Positions 26,689 through 35,881 of a stretch of DNA of 64,000 nucleotides are shown piece by piece. Made by a program: the position numbers and the translations under genes. Source of the DNA: Bacillus sp. V3B (lineage in GTDB: Bacteria; Bacillota; Bacilli; Bacillales; Cytobacillaceae). Below the pieces are notes generated by a model. It saw only the letters and a program-made list of their open reading frames with translations, was not told the origin of the DNA and searched no databases. The stretch covers positions 1-64,000 of the forward strand of contig NZ_JAETXM010000010.1 in assembly GCF_024494465.1 (NCBI RefSeq), written 5' to 3'. Position 1 is the stretch's first letter, and each line of letters begins with the position of its first letter.

Positions 26689-27951
26689 CTACTTTCTGTG
26701 TTCGTCTTTTAGATTCCTGACCTCTACATCATCTAACCCGTACCAAATAGCCGAGAATGTATGAGGGTCAATGTTGAATTCATCCTCTATGATGTTTCCA
26801 TCTTTATCAATTGTAAAGGTGAGACCCTTAAGTTCTCTGATCACATCGCGGCATTGATCTGAACAGATGATCTTTTTAAACCTTTTCACTTTTTTGGTGT
26901 ACTGGATACGTGAACCGGCAAACTTTCTAGTGGCCATCATACGAAATCCGTTTTGTCTGAAGAACTGAATCGTTTTTGGCTCTGCACTATCAGCTTTTAT
27001 TAGGACGTTTTTTAGATCCATTAACTCTAATGCTGTCCTGTCGTCCGTTATGTTGTTTTTGTAATATTGCCAATAGATATAAAGGATCCTCTCCTTTTGA
27101 TCTACCGCCATTCTTACTACTGCGTTATATGAGTCTGCGAAACCAAAATCCATGCCGTTCTTTAGCAAAGGTTTCTGAATACGGCTCATAGCAGTTTCAA
27201 CTTTCTCATGTGGCCACACTTCAAACTGAGGCAACACTAACTTTCCGTTCACACCAAAACGACCTTTACGGGCTATTCTGTGAAGGTCTGGATCATGTGT
27301 TTTCAAATCTTCTAACTGTTCGATATAACTTTCAGGTAAAAATAAATTATCATCGGCAGTTGAATGATGATAATACGTTTTGTTTCTTATAATTGTTTTA
27401 ACTTTGTATAACTCTTCATCATCTAGGACAAAGAAGTTCGTTCTCTCATCCTTAAAGAAATGCTTGTATGTCCAGTTTCCTTTGCTTACGGGATTCGTAG
27501 AGAGGATCATATGAAGTTCTAATGTCGGGTGACGTAAGCGCCCCAATAACTCTTTAAAACCCTCATACTTAACCTCTGAACACTCTTCAATCCAAACAAT
27601 CGACACATTGTTAATGGACTTCAGCTTTTGGGGTTTATCCATTCCTTTAAAAATAATCTTGGATCCATTAGGAAACCGTATTTGCATTGGAGAACTAACA
27701 CATCGTACTTTGCCATCCAATTCTAGATCAATTATGATTTCTTCCAGCAAAGAAAAGGTTGAATCTCTATGAGTGTCGTAAACTTCACGAACAACTAAAG
27801 CTGTGCGTTTCTCTTCTAATAGCTTTAGAAGGAGTTTTAAAGCTACGTGATAGCTCTTGCTTGATCCGTAGCCACCAACAAGGAAATAAAACTTTTGTGT
27901 CCAGTCAAAGAGAAAATCTTCAAAATGAGGATTGACCTCTTTCTCGATCAT
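26689..27951 (-). CDS. Terminase large subunit
   Basis: The 420-residue PBSX-type (Terminase_3) packaging motor has Walker A GGYGSSKS at residues 26-33, Walker B IVWIEE at 118-123, and a nuclease domain starting [11 protein letters not shown]. It is full length and unbroken. It overlaps the small subunit by 4 nt. Confidence 0.95.
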   Translation of the reverse strand: MIEKEVNPHFEDFLFDWTQKFYFLVGGYGSSKSYHVALKLLLKLLEEKRTALVVREVYDTHRDSTFSLLEEIIIDLELDGKVRCVSSPMQIRFPNGSKIIFKGMDKPQKLKSINNVSIVWIEECSEVKYEGFKELLGRLRHPTLELHMILSTNPVSKGNWTYKHFFKDERTNFFVLDDEELYKVKTIIRNKTYYHHSTADDNLFLPESYIEQLEDLKTHDPDLHRIARKGRFGVNGKLVLPQFEVWPHEKVETAMSRIQKPLLKNGMDFGFADSYNAVVRMAVDQKERILYIYWQYYKNNITDDRTALELMDLKNVLIKADSAEPKTIQFFRQNGFRMMATRKFAGSRIQYTKKVKRFKKIICSDQCRDVIRELKGLTFTIDKDGNIIEDEFNIDPHTFSAIWYGLDDVEVRNLKDEHRK

Positions 27952-28688
27952 GGCCGTTCACCTTTTCTCTTTATCAGAATTTCTATTGGTTTATCATCGT
28001 CACCATGGCTTATCTTATCTATTTCAGCTTTTGTGTTAGTGATACTTAACTGCATCTGTTCAAGTTTCAATCTTCTTTCATCTTCATCATGAGCCAATCC
28101 ATTGAATTGCTTAATTAACCCTCTTAATTCGCTCATTGCCCTGGACTGAGCATTCAGAAAAGTAGCATGCCGATCCCAAGCGAACTGAAATTCATGTTCT
28201 TCTTCTGTAGTCATTTGCTTCATGCCATCTTTAGTAGGAACAATTTCGAACTTTTCTTTCTTAAGTTCTTTGATCATTTCATCCTGATCTCGAACAAACA
28301 TAATCTGTTGAGCACGGATAATAGCAGCGTATTGAATCTGTATTTGATCCCAAATAAGATCTGCTGGGGAACGATCGTTCATTTGGTCCATGATCTCTAA
28401 TATTTCAGGTGGAAGGAACTTAGAAAAGAAACCATGTGTGACTGCGTTTTGGTTACCTTTAGGAGCTGATCCACCTTTATTGCCTTTAGCGTTTATATTC
28501 CCCTTTGGTGCACCTCGTTTATTTGTGTGCACACTTTTTTCAGTTGGTGCACCCCTTGAACGATTCCAGCCATAACGCTTTTTCCATGACTTCACGGTGT
28601 TTAAAGATACACCATATTTTTCAGCAATATCCTTATACTTCATTCCTTTAACATAATCTTTCTCAGCTAACACATATTTTTCGACCAT
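27948..28688 (-). CDS. Terminase small subunit
   Basis: The 246-residue product has an N-terminal helix-turn-helix ([25 protein letters not shown]), a basic glycine-rich linker ([15 protein letters not shown]), and a C-terminal helical region. This is the XtmA layout of PBSX-type phages; it recognises the packaging site. First gene of the packaging unit. Confidence 0.9.
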   Translation of the reverse strand: MVEKYVLAEKDYVKGMKYKDIAEKYGVSLNTVKSWKKRYGWNRSRGAPTEKSVHTNKRGAPKGNINAKGNKGGSAPKGNQNAVTHGFFSKFLPPEILEIMDQMNDRSPADLIWDQIQIQYAAIIRAQQIMFVRDQDEMIKELKKEKFEIVPTKDGMKQMTTEEEHEFQFAWDRHATFLNAQSRAMSELRGLIKQFNGLAHDEDERRLKLEQMQLSITNTKAEIDKISHGDDDKPIEILIKRKGERP

Positions 28689-28761
28689 GCTACATCACCT
28701 GCCACCTCCGATATTTTATGTTTGTTTTGGACAAAAGAAAAAGCACCTTTTTATGGGTACT

Positions 28762-29406
28762 TTATAATCCTTTTTTTATTTTTTTATATTCATTAGTTAT
28801 TTTTTCATTAACATCGCAAATGACATGGACATTTTTTAATAATTCAGCAAGGTAGTAATTTAACCTTTCTTCTAGATCATTATCAGTAAATTGAGCAGTT
28901 CCTAACATATATGAAAAATCTTTTACATTTACCAAAAAATTAGACCTGATTTCTTCATAAACTTCATCACTAACTTTAGATGATTTTTCTAATAGAGAAT
29001 CCATTATTGCGAGAATATCATTCAAATATTTTTTCAATTTATTATAATCTCTGTCTTTATTAATACATCGGTTTGTATTTCTCCACGTATCAGTCACAAT
29101 TTTACTGACATCATCACCCAATTTGCGTTTTATTGGATATGCTTTTATTATATCTTGTCGTTCTTGCTTTAAAAGAGTATATCTAACACCTATTAAGGTT
29201 AATATACCCGAAATTACTCCACCAATAATCGCACCATAAAAAGTAGCAAAAAAACTAATCCATGATGCAATATCTCCGTTTGTCCCTTTGGCTCTCCAAT
29301 CAAATAACCAATAATTCAACATAACCGGAAATAAAATTATTAAAAAACAAATTATTACTAGAATGATAACTAATTTCTTATGCTTTTTAATATATTTTTT
29401 CATCAA
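28762..29406 (-). CDS. Two-helix membrane protein, accessory
   Basis: Membrane helices at about residues 12-33 and 47-72 are followed by a long helical cytoplasmic part (about 140 residues). It lies between the late regulator and the terminase genes, a common place for cargo genes. No family recognised; a superinfection or defence role is possible but unsupported. Confidence 0.6.
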   Translation of the reverse strand: MMKKYIKKHKKLVIILVIICFLIILFPVMLNYWLFDWRAKGTNGDIASWISFFATFYGAIIGGVISGILTLIGVRYTLLKQERQDIIKAYPIKRKLGDDVSKIVTDTWRNTNRCINKDRDYNKLKKYLNDILAIMDSLLEKSSKVSDEVYEEIRSNFLVNVKDFSYMLGTAQFTDNDLEERLNYYLAELLKNVHVICDVNEKITNEYKKIKKGL

Positions 29407-29529
29407 TAGCCCCCCTCTTTTGTCAGTATAACAAAATAAAGAGATAAAAAAACGCCACCGAAAGGTGACGCGCCGACCAAATATGGGGGAAACAGCTTGC
29501 TTAACTGCCTCCCCTTCCTGCCTTCCATT

Positions 29530-29988
29530 TTACACTGCCATTTTAATTGATTTCAACTTTTGCATAAATTGGTCTTTTTGGACTTTTTTGACGATGTTGC
29601 CGAGTATGCCTTCTTTGACTTTTCTAATGGTATCCCTCGAAAACCCCAAATGATTAGCAATGGAAGTGTAACTCATGCCTTCAATCATACAATCATATAC
29701 AACCTTTTCTTTTTCATCTTCCAATGAATCTGTAGCTATTTCTAAAAATTCAATAATCATTTCATATTTGATAAGCCTTCGTTCACGAATATCCATTTGG
29801 CGCAACTCAGCCTGGCTAATACCACCACTACCTTTGGGCATTCCGGCTTCATCTCCATATGTGGCTGTGAGCTTTTGTCCGAAATGCGGCATATTCAATA
29901 ACCTGTTTAACCTAGCAATTTCTCTTAACATAAAATTATAATCACGGATCCACTCTTCAATTTGCCATTTCATCATTTGCTCTGTCAT
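29530..29988 (-). CDS. Late-gene regulator, sigma-70 region 4-like (RinA/ArpU-type)
   Basis: The 152-residue product ends with [34 protein letters not shown], a sigma-region-4-like HTH, after a helical N-terminus. Proteins of this kind sit just upstream of terminase and switch on late transcription. Position and length agree. Confidence 0.75.
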   Translation of the reverse strand: MTEQMMKWQIEEWIRDYNFMLREIARLNRLLNMPHFGQKLTATYGDEAGMPKGSGGISQAELRQMDIRERRLIKYEMIIEFLEIATDSLEDEKEKVVYDCMIEGMSYTSIANHLGFSRDTIRKVKEGILGNIVKKVQKDQFMQKLKSIKMAV

Positions 29989-30242
29989 CGAATCACCTTC
30001 CTAACTAAAAGTTTAGGTTTGTTATCAACAACCTGATGTTTTCTCCTGGTATCCTGCTTAACGTACCAAGATGATCTCGTATTCCGCATAGCAACTTGTT
30101 TTTTGAAATATTCCATTCGAATTTGAGGGAGATAATCCTTAATAAAGTCCCAAAAGTTTTTAAAGATTTTTCTTACAAAATCACAAAGAGCTTCACCGAA
30201 CTTTATAAGAGTTTCCTTCAAATTTTCTATTTCGATATTCAT
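29985..30242 (-). CDS. Small basic phage protein, unknown
   Basis: About 85 residues, aromatic and basic, no recognised domain. ATG at 30242 follows GGAGGA; its stop overlaps the regulator start (ATGA), and its own start overlaps the stop of the upstream small gene. Confidence 0.6.
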   Translation of the reverse strand: MNIEIENLKETLIKFGEALCDFVRKIFKNFWDFIKDYLPQIRMEYFKKQVAMRNTRSSWYVKQDTRRKHQVVDNKPKLLVRKVIR

Positions 30243-30439
30243 CTTCCATTCCTCCAAGCTCCACCTTTTCCTCTATGCATGGCACCTTTATTAATTCCCA
30301 TGAGACTCTTAATATCTGATTCTGTTAATCATTCTGATTTACGCTTCTGTGGCTTCTTACGACGTTTCTTTTTCTTAGGTGCTAGTTCTGGATGCTGTTT
30401 TGTTAAATCCTTTAATTGCTCTTTCATCGTTGGATTCAT
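30239..30439 (-). pseudogene. Small lysine-rich phage protein with an in-frame TGA
   Basis: The frame reads MNPTMKEQLKDLTKQHPELA, then a KKKKRRKKP tract, then TGA at codon 37 (30329-30331), then LTESDIKSLMGINKGAMHRG and GGAWRNGR. The second half continues naturally to a stop that overlaps the next gene, so this was one protein of about 66 residues. No SECIS-like hairpin follows the TGA, so a nonsense mutation is the simplest reading. Confidence 0.65.
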
Positions 30440-30529
30440 CTAATCAGCTCCTTTAGTTTCAAAATTCATTACCAAGTTCGTATCACTTTTGATAAAGTGT
30501 AATTATATTTTTAATAAGGATGTGTTCAT

Positions 30530-31144
30530 GTGATTAAGCTTTTACTAGATTTTAAGACAATTACTTTGTTAATTTCCTGCTTATCATTAACCATTTCATT
30601 TTTGACTTTATTGATGAATAGGAAAAGATTAGATATCACAATTGAATACAGTGGGCTAGTAGACAGAATTGAAACGTTTGATAAAGAATCCGTTTTCCCT
30701 AATCAAACTACATCAGCCTTTATAATCATTAAAGCGCTAAATATGTCTCCGAAAGATATTGGTTTTTTCGACATTCAATTCTTAGATGCAAAGACACTCC
30801 GGTTGCTTCCTGGGTTTTATAAGTTTGCTATTCGGCCTGAATTTGAAGATAAAAAATTACTTGTAATCAATGACCATCAAGGTACAGTCGGCCACTTTAA
30901 TCCAATAAACTCAAACTACGGTCTAGTGCCGGCCAACAGTATGAAACGTTTCGAAACAGTTGTCTATCCGTGCAGCCAAACTTTTATAGTAGACATTAAA
31001 GTGGCAATTAAAACTTTTAAAAGAAATCCTTACGCAACAACAAGAAAATACTATAAGCATTATTCAAAGGTTATTACCCTTAGTGATAGTGATTGGAAAG
31101 CAATACAAAAATCGCTACAACAAGTGCAACAAGAGATAAAATAA
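30530..31144 (+). CDS. Membrane-anchored accessory protein, unknown
   Basis: The 204-residue product has one N-terminal membrane helix (ITLLISCLSLTISFLTLLM) and a beta-rich soluble part. It runs against the late operon and ends near a terminator, so it is likely a separately expressed cargo gene. The layout resembles the + strand gene at 47961-48521, but the sequences do not clearly match. Confidence 0.6.
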   Translation: MIKLLLDFKTITLLISCLSLTISFLTLLMNRKRLDITIEYSGLVDRIETFDKESVFPNQTTSAFIIIKALNMSPKDIGFFDIQFLDAKTLRLLPGFYKFAIRPEFEDKKLLVINDHQGTVGHFNPINSNYGLVPANSMKRFETVVYPCSQTFIVDIKVAIKTFKRNPYATTRKYYKHYSKVITLSDSDWKAIQKSLQQVQQEIK

Positions 31145-31200
31145 AAACTATTGCATCAAGCGTTGTTAACACCTTCTTTACGATTAATCCAAACAAAAAA

Positions 31201-31237
31201 GGACACTGAACAACGCTACATGCGTCATTCAGTGTCC
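31201..31237. terminator. Hairpin terminator, copy A of a related pair
   Basis: GGACACTGAA pairs with TTCAGTGTCC, with a further ACGC/GCGT inner stem. AAAAAA precedes it. A related hairpin lies at 32622-32655. Confidence 0.7.
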
Positions 31238-31259
31238 TCCAGATGGCTGGTAGAACTAA

Positions 31260-31982
31260 TTAATCCTTTTTAATTTTGTTTAACTCTTCCAGAAATCCTT
31301 TTGCCTCTTCAAATTCAGATATAATTTCACCTGATAGAGGTTCATATTCCATTTCATTATCCAACACGAAGTCCTCAATCATATAAGTCTTCTTTTGCAT
31401 CGTTAAAAATTTATTTTTAGCTTCTGTGTAATATTTTTTGCTGGATTCAAATTGTGATTCAGGTGGTCCCTCGAATTCATCAACATAAAAATTTTCAATA
31501 TCTGATTTAGTAATCGTCTTCAGTTTTCTTTCTACTTCATCAATTAATATTAAAAATTTTTGGCCGTTATCTAAAATATTAATTTTTTCTTCCAAAAACA
31601 TTATCCACTTTTCTAGATTTTCATGATCTTCGATAATTTCTTCTATTTTACCTTTTTTTGACTTAACAAATTCATGCATTTCATTTATTCTCTCATATTT
31701 TTGATTTACATCATCTTTTATCTGCTGCAACTCAAGTAAGTTATTTGTTGCATTTTGTTCAGCAACCTCTACTTGAATTAACTTTTTATTAAATAAGCGA
31801 TTTAACCACCAAGAGGCAACCACTATTAATACAGCAAATAAAATAGCACCTAACGCTAAGACCATCGAGAAAAAACTAATGGTATCAGAAAGTGTATTCT
31901 CTAAGTTAGAAACTTGTTGTTCTAACAATAAAGTTTCTACTTTATTTAGGATTTTTTGCTCATGATTTGAAAGTACACTCAA
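31260..31982 (-). CDS. Membrane protein with long coiled coil, accessory
   Basis: The 240-residue product has a membrane helix at about 38-60 (FSMVLALGAILFAVLIVVASWWL), then coiled coil to about 135 and an acidic C-terminal helical part. TTG start with GGAGGAAG upstream. It follows the small multi-pass protein below by 21 nt, so they may act together. Function unknown. Confidence 0.6.
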   Translation of the reverse strand: MSVLSNHEQKILNKVETLLLEQQVSNLENTLSDTISFFSMVLALGAILFAVLIVVASWWLNRLFNKKLIQVEVAEQNATNNLLELQQIKDDVNQKYERINEMHEFVKSKKGKIEEIIEDHENLEKWIMFLEEKINILDNGQKFLILIDEVERKLKTITKSDIENFYVDEFEGPPESQFESSKKYYTEAKNKFLTMQKKTYMIEDFVLDNEMEYEPLSGEIISEFEEAKGFLEELNKIKKD

Positions 31983-32003
31983 AACTCTTCCTCCTTATCA
32001 AAT

Positions 32004-32384
32004 TTAACCCCTACATATTTTTTTACGTATCATTAAAGATAGTCCTAAACTAAAGATTGCGATATAGGATGCTAATCTAGATATTACTTCATCTGCATTC
32101 ACAAAAAGCTCAATAATTACAAGTGGTATTATAAATGACAAAGGGACAGCAATCGCAATAATTGATGACTGAACAAAACGAAAAAAACTAACTCCCTTTG
32201 AATTTTGTGGGGATAATTCTTTCTCTTCCTTTACTTCAATTCCTAAAAAATCAGAAACGGTAATACAAAATGCAAAAATAGATAATCCTAAAATTATTCC
32301 GCTATGTATGTTAAAAACAAATGCAACAATAGCAGAAAACATAAACCCTACTCCTAATAACCACACAAATTGGTGACTTTTCAA
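32004..32384 (-). CDS. Multi-pass membrane protein, accessory
   Basis: The 126-residue product has about four hydrophobic helices, two before and two after a polar acidic loop (IEVKEEKELSPQNSKG). Its TTG start overlaps the stop of the XtrA-like gene (TTGA). It forms a two-gene unit with the coiled-coil membrane protein downstream. Confidence 0.6.
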   Translation of the reverse strand: MKSHQFVWLLGVGFMFSAIVAFVFNIHSGIILGLSIFAFCITVSDFLGIEVKEEKELSPQNSKGVSFFRFVQSSIIAIAVPLSFIIPLVIIELFVNADEVISRLASYIAIFSLGLSLMIRKKICRG

Positions 32385-32581
32385 AAATCTTCCCCCTCAT
32401 CAAACTTAACCCGCTTAATCTTTCCTTGATGAGTGACGATTTTCGTTTCCCCATGTTCCGGCAGCCGAGTAAGTTTTGCCTTCCCATCGCATACCACAAT
32501 AGCAAAGCTTCCTTTTTGTTTCATTATATCAACTTCTAGTCTCATAGTACTAGGGTCTATATCAATATTTTGCAATCTCAT
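32381..32581 (-). CDS. XtrA/YqaO family phage protein, copy 1
   Basis: The 66-residue product has LPEHGETKIVTHQGKIKRVKFDEGE, the conserved core of XtrA/YqaO proteins encoded in PBSX and skin elements. A second, more diverged copy lies at 34522-34701. Role unknown. Confidence 0.8.
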   Translation of the reverse strand: MRLQNIDIDPSTMRLEVDIMKQKGSFAIVVCDGKAKLTRLPEHGETKIVTHQGKIKRVKFDEGEDF

Positions 32582-32621
32582 AATAAATTTGCTCCTTTAA
32601 TATAGAATTCGAAATAAAAAA

Positions 32622-32655
32622 GGACACCAAATAAGCGTTAGCTTATTCAGTGCCC
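32622..32655. terminator. Hairpin terminator, copy B of a related pair
   Basis: AATAAGC pairs with GCTTATT inside an outer GGACAC/GTGCCC stem. It shares AAAAAAGGACAC and TTCAGTGYCCTC with the hairpin at 31201-31237. T-rich sequence follows on the + side. Confidence 0.6.
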
Positions 32656-32779
32656 TCGGTTTTTCCGTTAAGCATTAAAACAATTTATAATTTTTTGAAA
32701 CTTATTGGGTTATTTAGTCGTATATCTATTAGATCATTCACCTTAGACTTTTCTCCAAAAAAATTGGAGGTAATTATTT

Positions 32780-33907
32780 ATGTTTAAAAACGATCATTAT
32801 GTTCCCATTCTTAAATGGAAAATGGGAGAAAGAAATGGATTAAAACACGTTACAAAATCATCCAAGATGCATGTTACTCCATTGCTAGAAATTCAACCCT
32901 TCACTAATGCTAACAAGACACTCGAACAAAATATTAAAGACATAGGGAAGAACGTAAGAGAATCCTGGGATATAGATAACCCTATATTTGTAGACATCGA
33001 TACTCTTTATAACGACTCAGATGTAGACCCCTCTATTCTGACATCTAATGGTCTTCACCCAGTAGAAGCAATTATTGATACAATTGAAAGTGAAGGGGTA
33101 TCAGTTGTTCCCGTTTATAGTTTTTTTCGATATAATTTCGGAATAGACTATGAACAGGCGATAAAACAATCTGTTAAAAAACATGGAAATGGTTTATGTT
33201 TAAGACTTACTGATGAAGACTTTGAAGAAATGAATGATCTAGTAAAAAACCTAAAGCAGGTCCTAATTGACTTCTCGCTTAGTCATAATGAAATTGACAT
33301 TATTTTAGATTTCGGTGACATTTCTTCTCAAAAGTATTCCAATGTCTTATCAAACTATCTTAACGTAATTTTAAATGTACCTGATTTAAATAAATGGAGA
33401 ACATTCACAATCTGTAGTACATCTTTTCCTAGTCAACTAAGTAAGAAGGTCGCTACTAAGACTAATGGTATACTTCCTAGGGTAGAATGGATTGTTTATC
33501 AAGATCTTCTGCAAAAAAACATTTCCCGATTCCCTACTTTTGGAGACTATACAGTTGTGAACTCTGCAGTTCCAGCCAATTTTGACCCAACTTATATGGA
33601 TATGGCACCTACAATTAAATATACAGTAGATGATAAATTCCTAATCTTTAGAGGGTCTGGTGTAAAAGCAAGTGGACAGGGGTTTAGCCAAGTATGCGCA
33701 ATTTCAAAAAATGTAGTTTCACACCCTAACTATCTAGGGTCAAATTTCTCATATGGTGATCAATTTATTGATAATTGTGCAAATAAGCCCAATAGCCCTA
33801 CTGGCAATGCTACTACCTGGGTATCAATTAATGTGAATCACCATTTAGAACTAACTGCTTCTCATTTCTCCAATCTTGGCGTTGTTTCAACTGTCGATTC
33901 ACTATAA
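32780..33907 (+). CDS. Beta family protein (T4 beta-protein-like)
   Basis: The 375-residue product begins YVPILKWKMGERNGLKHV and continues VTPLLEIQP and PIFVDIDTLY, the pattern of the beta family (PF14350) known from bacteria and phages. Its biochemical role is unknown. GGAGG is 8 nt upstream of the ATG. It runs against the surrounding early genes and its last 80 nt overlap the convergent sce7726-family gene. That partner is nuclease-like, which makes the pair a candidate defence cassette. Confidence 0.8.
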   Translation: MFKNDHYVPILKWKMGERNGLKHVTKSSKMHVTPLLEIQPFTNANKTLEQNIKDIGKNVRESWDIDNPIFVDIDTLYNDSDVDPSILTSNGLHPVEAIIDTIESEGVSVVPVYSFFRYNFGIDYEQAIKQSVKKHGNGLCLRLTDEDFEEMNDLVKNLKQVLIDFSLSHNEIDIILDFGDISSQKYSNVLSNYLNVILNVPDLNKWRTFTICSTSFPSQLSKKVATKTNGILPRVEWIVYQDLLQKNISRFPTFGDYTVVNSAVPANFDPTYMDMAPTIKYTVDDKFLIFRGSGVKASGQGFSQVCAISKNVVSHPNYLGSNFSYGDQFIDNCANKPNSPTGNATTWVSINVNHHLELTASHFSNLGVVSTVDSL

Positions 33908-34433
33908 GTTTTAATTCTTCTATACTTAAAGAATCACAGACTTTTTTATAAATAGTTATTCTTGGCTTGCTTAAATATCCTTTTTGCAAGCCTCTCTCTT
34001 TTAAAATCTTTAGAGCTTCATCTCTCCACAATAAATGACTTAATGCAAGGGGATCAACGTTAGTATTTAACTTCCCCTTCCTTATTTCACGTAAATTGAT
34101 AACACCTTTATTTTGCGTGACTAATACTATACCCCACCATTTTGGAATAATTGACCTTACACTATCTATATAATTCCTTTGAACCACGATAGTCATTCGA
34201 TCAAACACCTGATTGTAACCTTCAACTTGACGTGGTAACCTAAGTAAATTATCACTTTCACTTTTTATTTCATATCCATGTAATATTCCGTTTATTACTG
34301 CTACATCTACTCTAGATTGACCGTGTAATACTCCCATTTCATTAACAATTTTAGTATCATTTTCATTGGAGTAGTGACTATATAATTCATTTAATAACGC
34401 TTCCCTTATGTCATTATCCCTTAACTTTTTCAT
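33828..34433 (-). CDS. sce7726 family protein, PD-(D/E)XK nuclease-like
   Basis: The product has about 201 residues. It begins LRDNDIREALLNEL and carries VDVAVINGILHGYEIKSESD, in which D and ExK fit the catalytic core of PD-(D/E)XK nucleases. RLPRQVEGYNQVFDRMTIVV is the usual following block of the sce7726 family. Start taken at 34433; a GTG 9 nt upstream is possible. It is convergent with, and overlaps by 80 nt, the beta-family gene. A DNA-cleaving effector is the likeliest role, not shown. Confidence 0.8.
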   Translation of the reverse strand: MKKLRDNDIREALLNELYSHYSNENDTKIVNEMGVLHGQSRVDVAVINGILHGYEIKSESDNLLRLPRQVEGYNQVFDRMTIVVQRNYIDSVRSIIPKWWGIVLVTQNKGVINLREIRKGKLNTNVDPLALSHLLWRDEALKILKERGLQKGYLSKPRITIYKKVCDSLSIEELKLIVNRQLKQRQDWRNEKQLVLNGDSH

Positions 34434-34521
34434 TTGTTTCACCCTTCTTTTTCATCAAAAAAATACTATCATAAATGTTTTAGTATGGTAAGGTTTCTCC
34501 TTAAATTGTAATATTCCTTCC

Positions 34522-34701
34522 TCACACCTTCCGTTTCACCGTAGTTTCGATCCGATCCACCTTGCCCCCGAGTGTTACAATCGCGGTTTCGCCATAGTCA
34601 GGGAGATCATGCTCGATTATTTTTCCGTCTTTTATCACATAAAGTTTATTATTTTTCATCAGATCTATTTCAGCTGTCATTTTTGCTGCATCTATAGCCA
34701 T
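34522..34701 (-). CDS. XtrA/YqaO-like protein, copy 2
   Basis: The 59-residue product has LPDYGETAIVTLGGKVDRIE, parallel to LPEHGETKIVTHQGKIKRVK of the copy at 32381-32581. ATG at 34701 has GGAGG 7 nt upstream. The two copies bracket the beta/sce7726 cassette. Confidence 0.7.
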   Translation of the reverse strand: MAIDAAKMTAEIDLMKNNKLYVIKDGKIIEHDLPDYGETAIVTLGGKVDRIETTVKRKV

Positions 34702-34768
34702 TTCTGTTCCTCCCATGCTAAAATAAGTGTATCGAGTATTTACTTAGAGCCGGGAGGAATCTCGGCTT

Positions 34769-34924
34769 TTATAATGCTTTTTTCATAGCTTCATAAGCTT
34801 GTTCTACGATCCGCAAACGTCCAATTTCTTCAATAAGCCATTCAATGTCTTCTGCACTAAGGTAATAACCTTCAAACCACTCTATTGGATTGAATTTATT
34901 TTCAATCTCTTCTAATCTATCCAT
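34769..34924 (-). CDS. Small acidic phage protein, unknown
   Basis: About 51 residues, MDRLEEIENKFNPIEWFEGYYLS and a helical remainder. Similar small acidic proteins occur in early operons of Firmicutes phages. Start uncertain among three in-frame codons (34924, 34933, 34936). Confidence 0.5.
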   Translation of the reverse strand: MDRLEEIENKFNPIEWFEGYYLSAEDIEWLIEEIGRLRIVEQAYEAMKKAL

Positions 34925-35158
34925 TAATTTCACCATCCCCTTTTGTTTCGCTATATGTTCGTACTGTACAGTAACTTTCTCCCTATATTGAATACACCTC
35001 TTCACTTATCTCTATTTTTAAATCATACTTTTACTTGTATTTTTGTCGAATTAATAGATTAATTGTCGAAACTCTTATTATTTTATAAATACTCATTTAC
35101 AATAGAGCCTATTGCCTGTGTTTTTGAATTGTTATTACAACTTAATAGGAGTTAAATT

Positions 35159-35344
35159 ATGAAAACGAAAGTTTTATCCCTCAAAGAACTGGAAGATAAA
35201 ATTGATGTATTAAGAACTTGTATGATTGATCTAGCAACATCAAACGGATTTACCCATCCAGATACGATTAAATGTAGTCAAGAGTTAGATGTTTTATTGA
35301 ATGAACATCAAAAAATCAAATCGAAATTACCTATTATTCTATGA
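35159..35344 (+). CDS. Spo0E-like aspartyl-phosphate phosphatase
   Basis: The 61-residue product has the Spo0E pattern: helix IDVLRTCMIDLATSNGF, loop THPDTIKC, then SQELDVLLNEHQ, whose SQELD is the active motif that dephosphorylates Spo0A~P. TAGGAG lies 7 nt upstream. On the + strand against the early operon, it is probably expressed in the lysogen and would delay sporulation of the host. Confidence 0.88.
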   Translation: MKTKVLSLKELEDKIDVLRTCMIDLATSNGFTHPDTIKCSQELDVLLNEHQKIKSKLPIIL

Positions 35345-35502
35345 AACCTCTTTTTTGGCACTCCTTCACAGTTTGATTCATATACGCGCTATCTCTCTTC
35401 GAACTGTTCATTAAATTAAATCCTGATTTTCGTAAATATTTCTAAATTCTTTGTAAAGTTTGTAAATATCCGACAAAATATCACATTATACAACAATCTA
35501 TG

Positions 35503-35596
35503 TTAACCTTTATAAGGGCAAAATTTACGAAAGTAAAAGACGCAAAGCCACGGGCCTAAAACAGTAATTGTCATGGTAGCCGGGTTGCCAGGTTAA
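35503..35596 (+). promoter_or_regulatory. Cyclic di-GMP-I (GEMM) riboswitch
   Basis: All main class I features are visible. An outer stem TTAACC/GGTTAA and P1 GGCAA/TTGCC enclose a TTTAC-GAAA-GTAAA hairpin with a GNRA tetraloop. GACGCAAAGCC and GGGCCTAAA follow, then a second arm closing with GTAGCCGGGTTGCC. It lies 63 nt upstream of the 73-aa + strand gene whose start has AGAAGGG. How ligand binding alters expression cannot be read with certainty. Confidence 0.9.
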
Positions 35597-35659
35597 AATC
35601 TGTAACTTAATTACACTTACCTTTCTAATTTGCCTAATTCAACGTAAAGAAGGGCTAAA

Positions 35660-35881
35660 ATGTTTCTACCTACTATTTATAGCACCAAAGAGAATGTAGT
35701 ACATGTCGTTAAAGACAAACAAATTTGCGAATGTAGATTCACATACCATCATTTTTACTCAATGAACAAAAATGACTTTCGAAAAATTAAATTTAAACCT
35801 ATTTGGGAAATAACTTGTCCTGAGTGTAGAGCAAAAATCAAATCGTTATTCATCCACAATTTAGTTGCCGAACAAGTCTAA
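35660..35881 (+). CDS. Small Cys-rich protein under c-di-GMP riboswitch
   Basis: The 73-residue product carries CEC near residue 24 and CPEC near residue 54, which could form one zinc site; the rest is basic and aromatic. AGAAGGG precedes the ATG by 6 nt. It follows the c-di-GMP-I riboswitch directly, so its expression should respond to the lifestyle signal c-di-GMP. Its last 21 nt overlap the convergent HhH gene. No family recognised. Confidence 0.7.
   Translation: MFLPTIYSTKENVVHVVKDKQICECRFTYHHFYSMNKNDFRKIKFKPIWEITCPECRAKIKSLFIHNLVAEQV

Noticed and set aside
30329-30331. In-frame TGA as another selenocysteine codon
   Set aside because: No hairpin with a G-U loop follows, no CxxU-like motif surrounds it, and the protein is a lysine-rich phage peptide. 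A nonsense mutation is simpler.
35503-35596. Group I intron or other structured RNA instead of a riboswitch
   Set aside because: The order of P1, GNRA hairpin, CAAAGCC, GGGCCTAAA and GTAGCCGGG matches the c-di-GMP-I aptamer closely, and the length is right for it.
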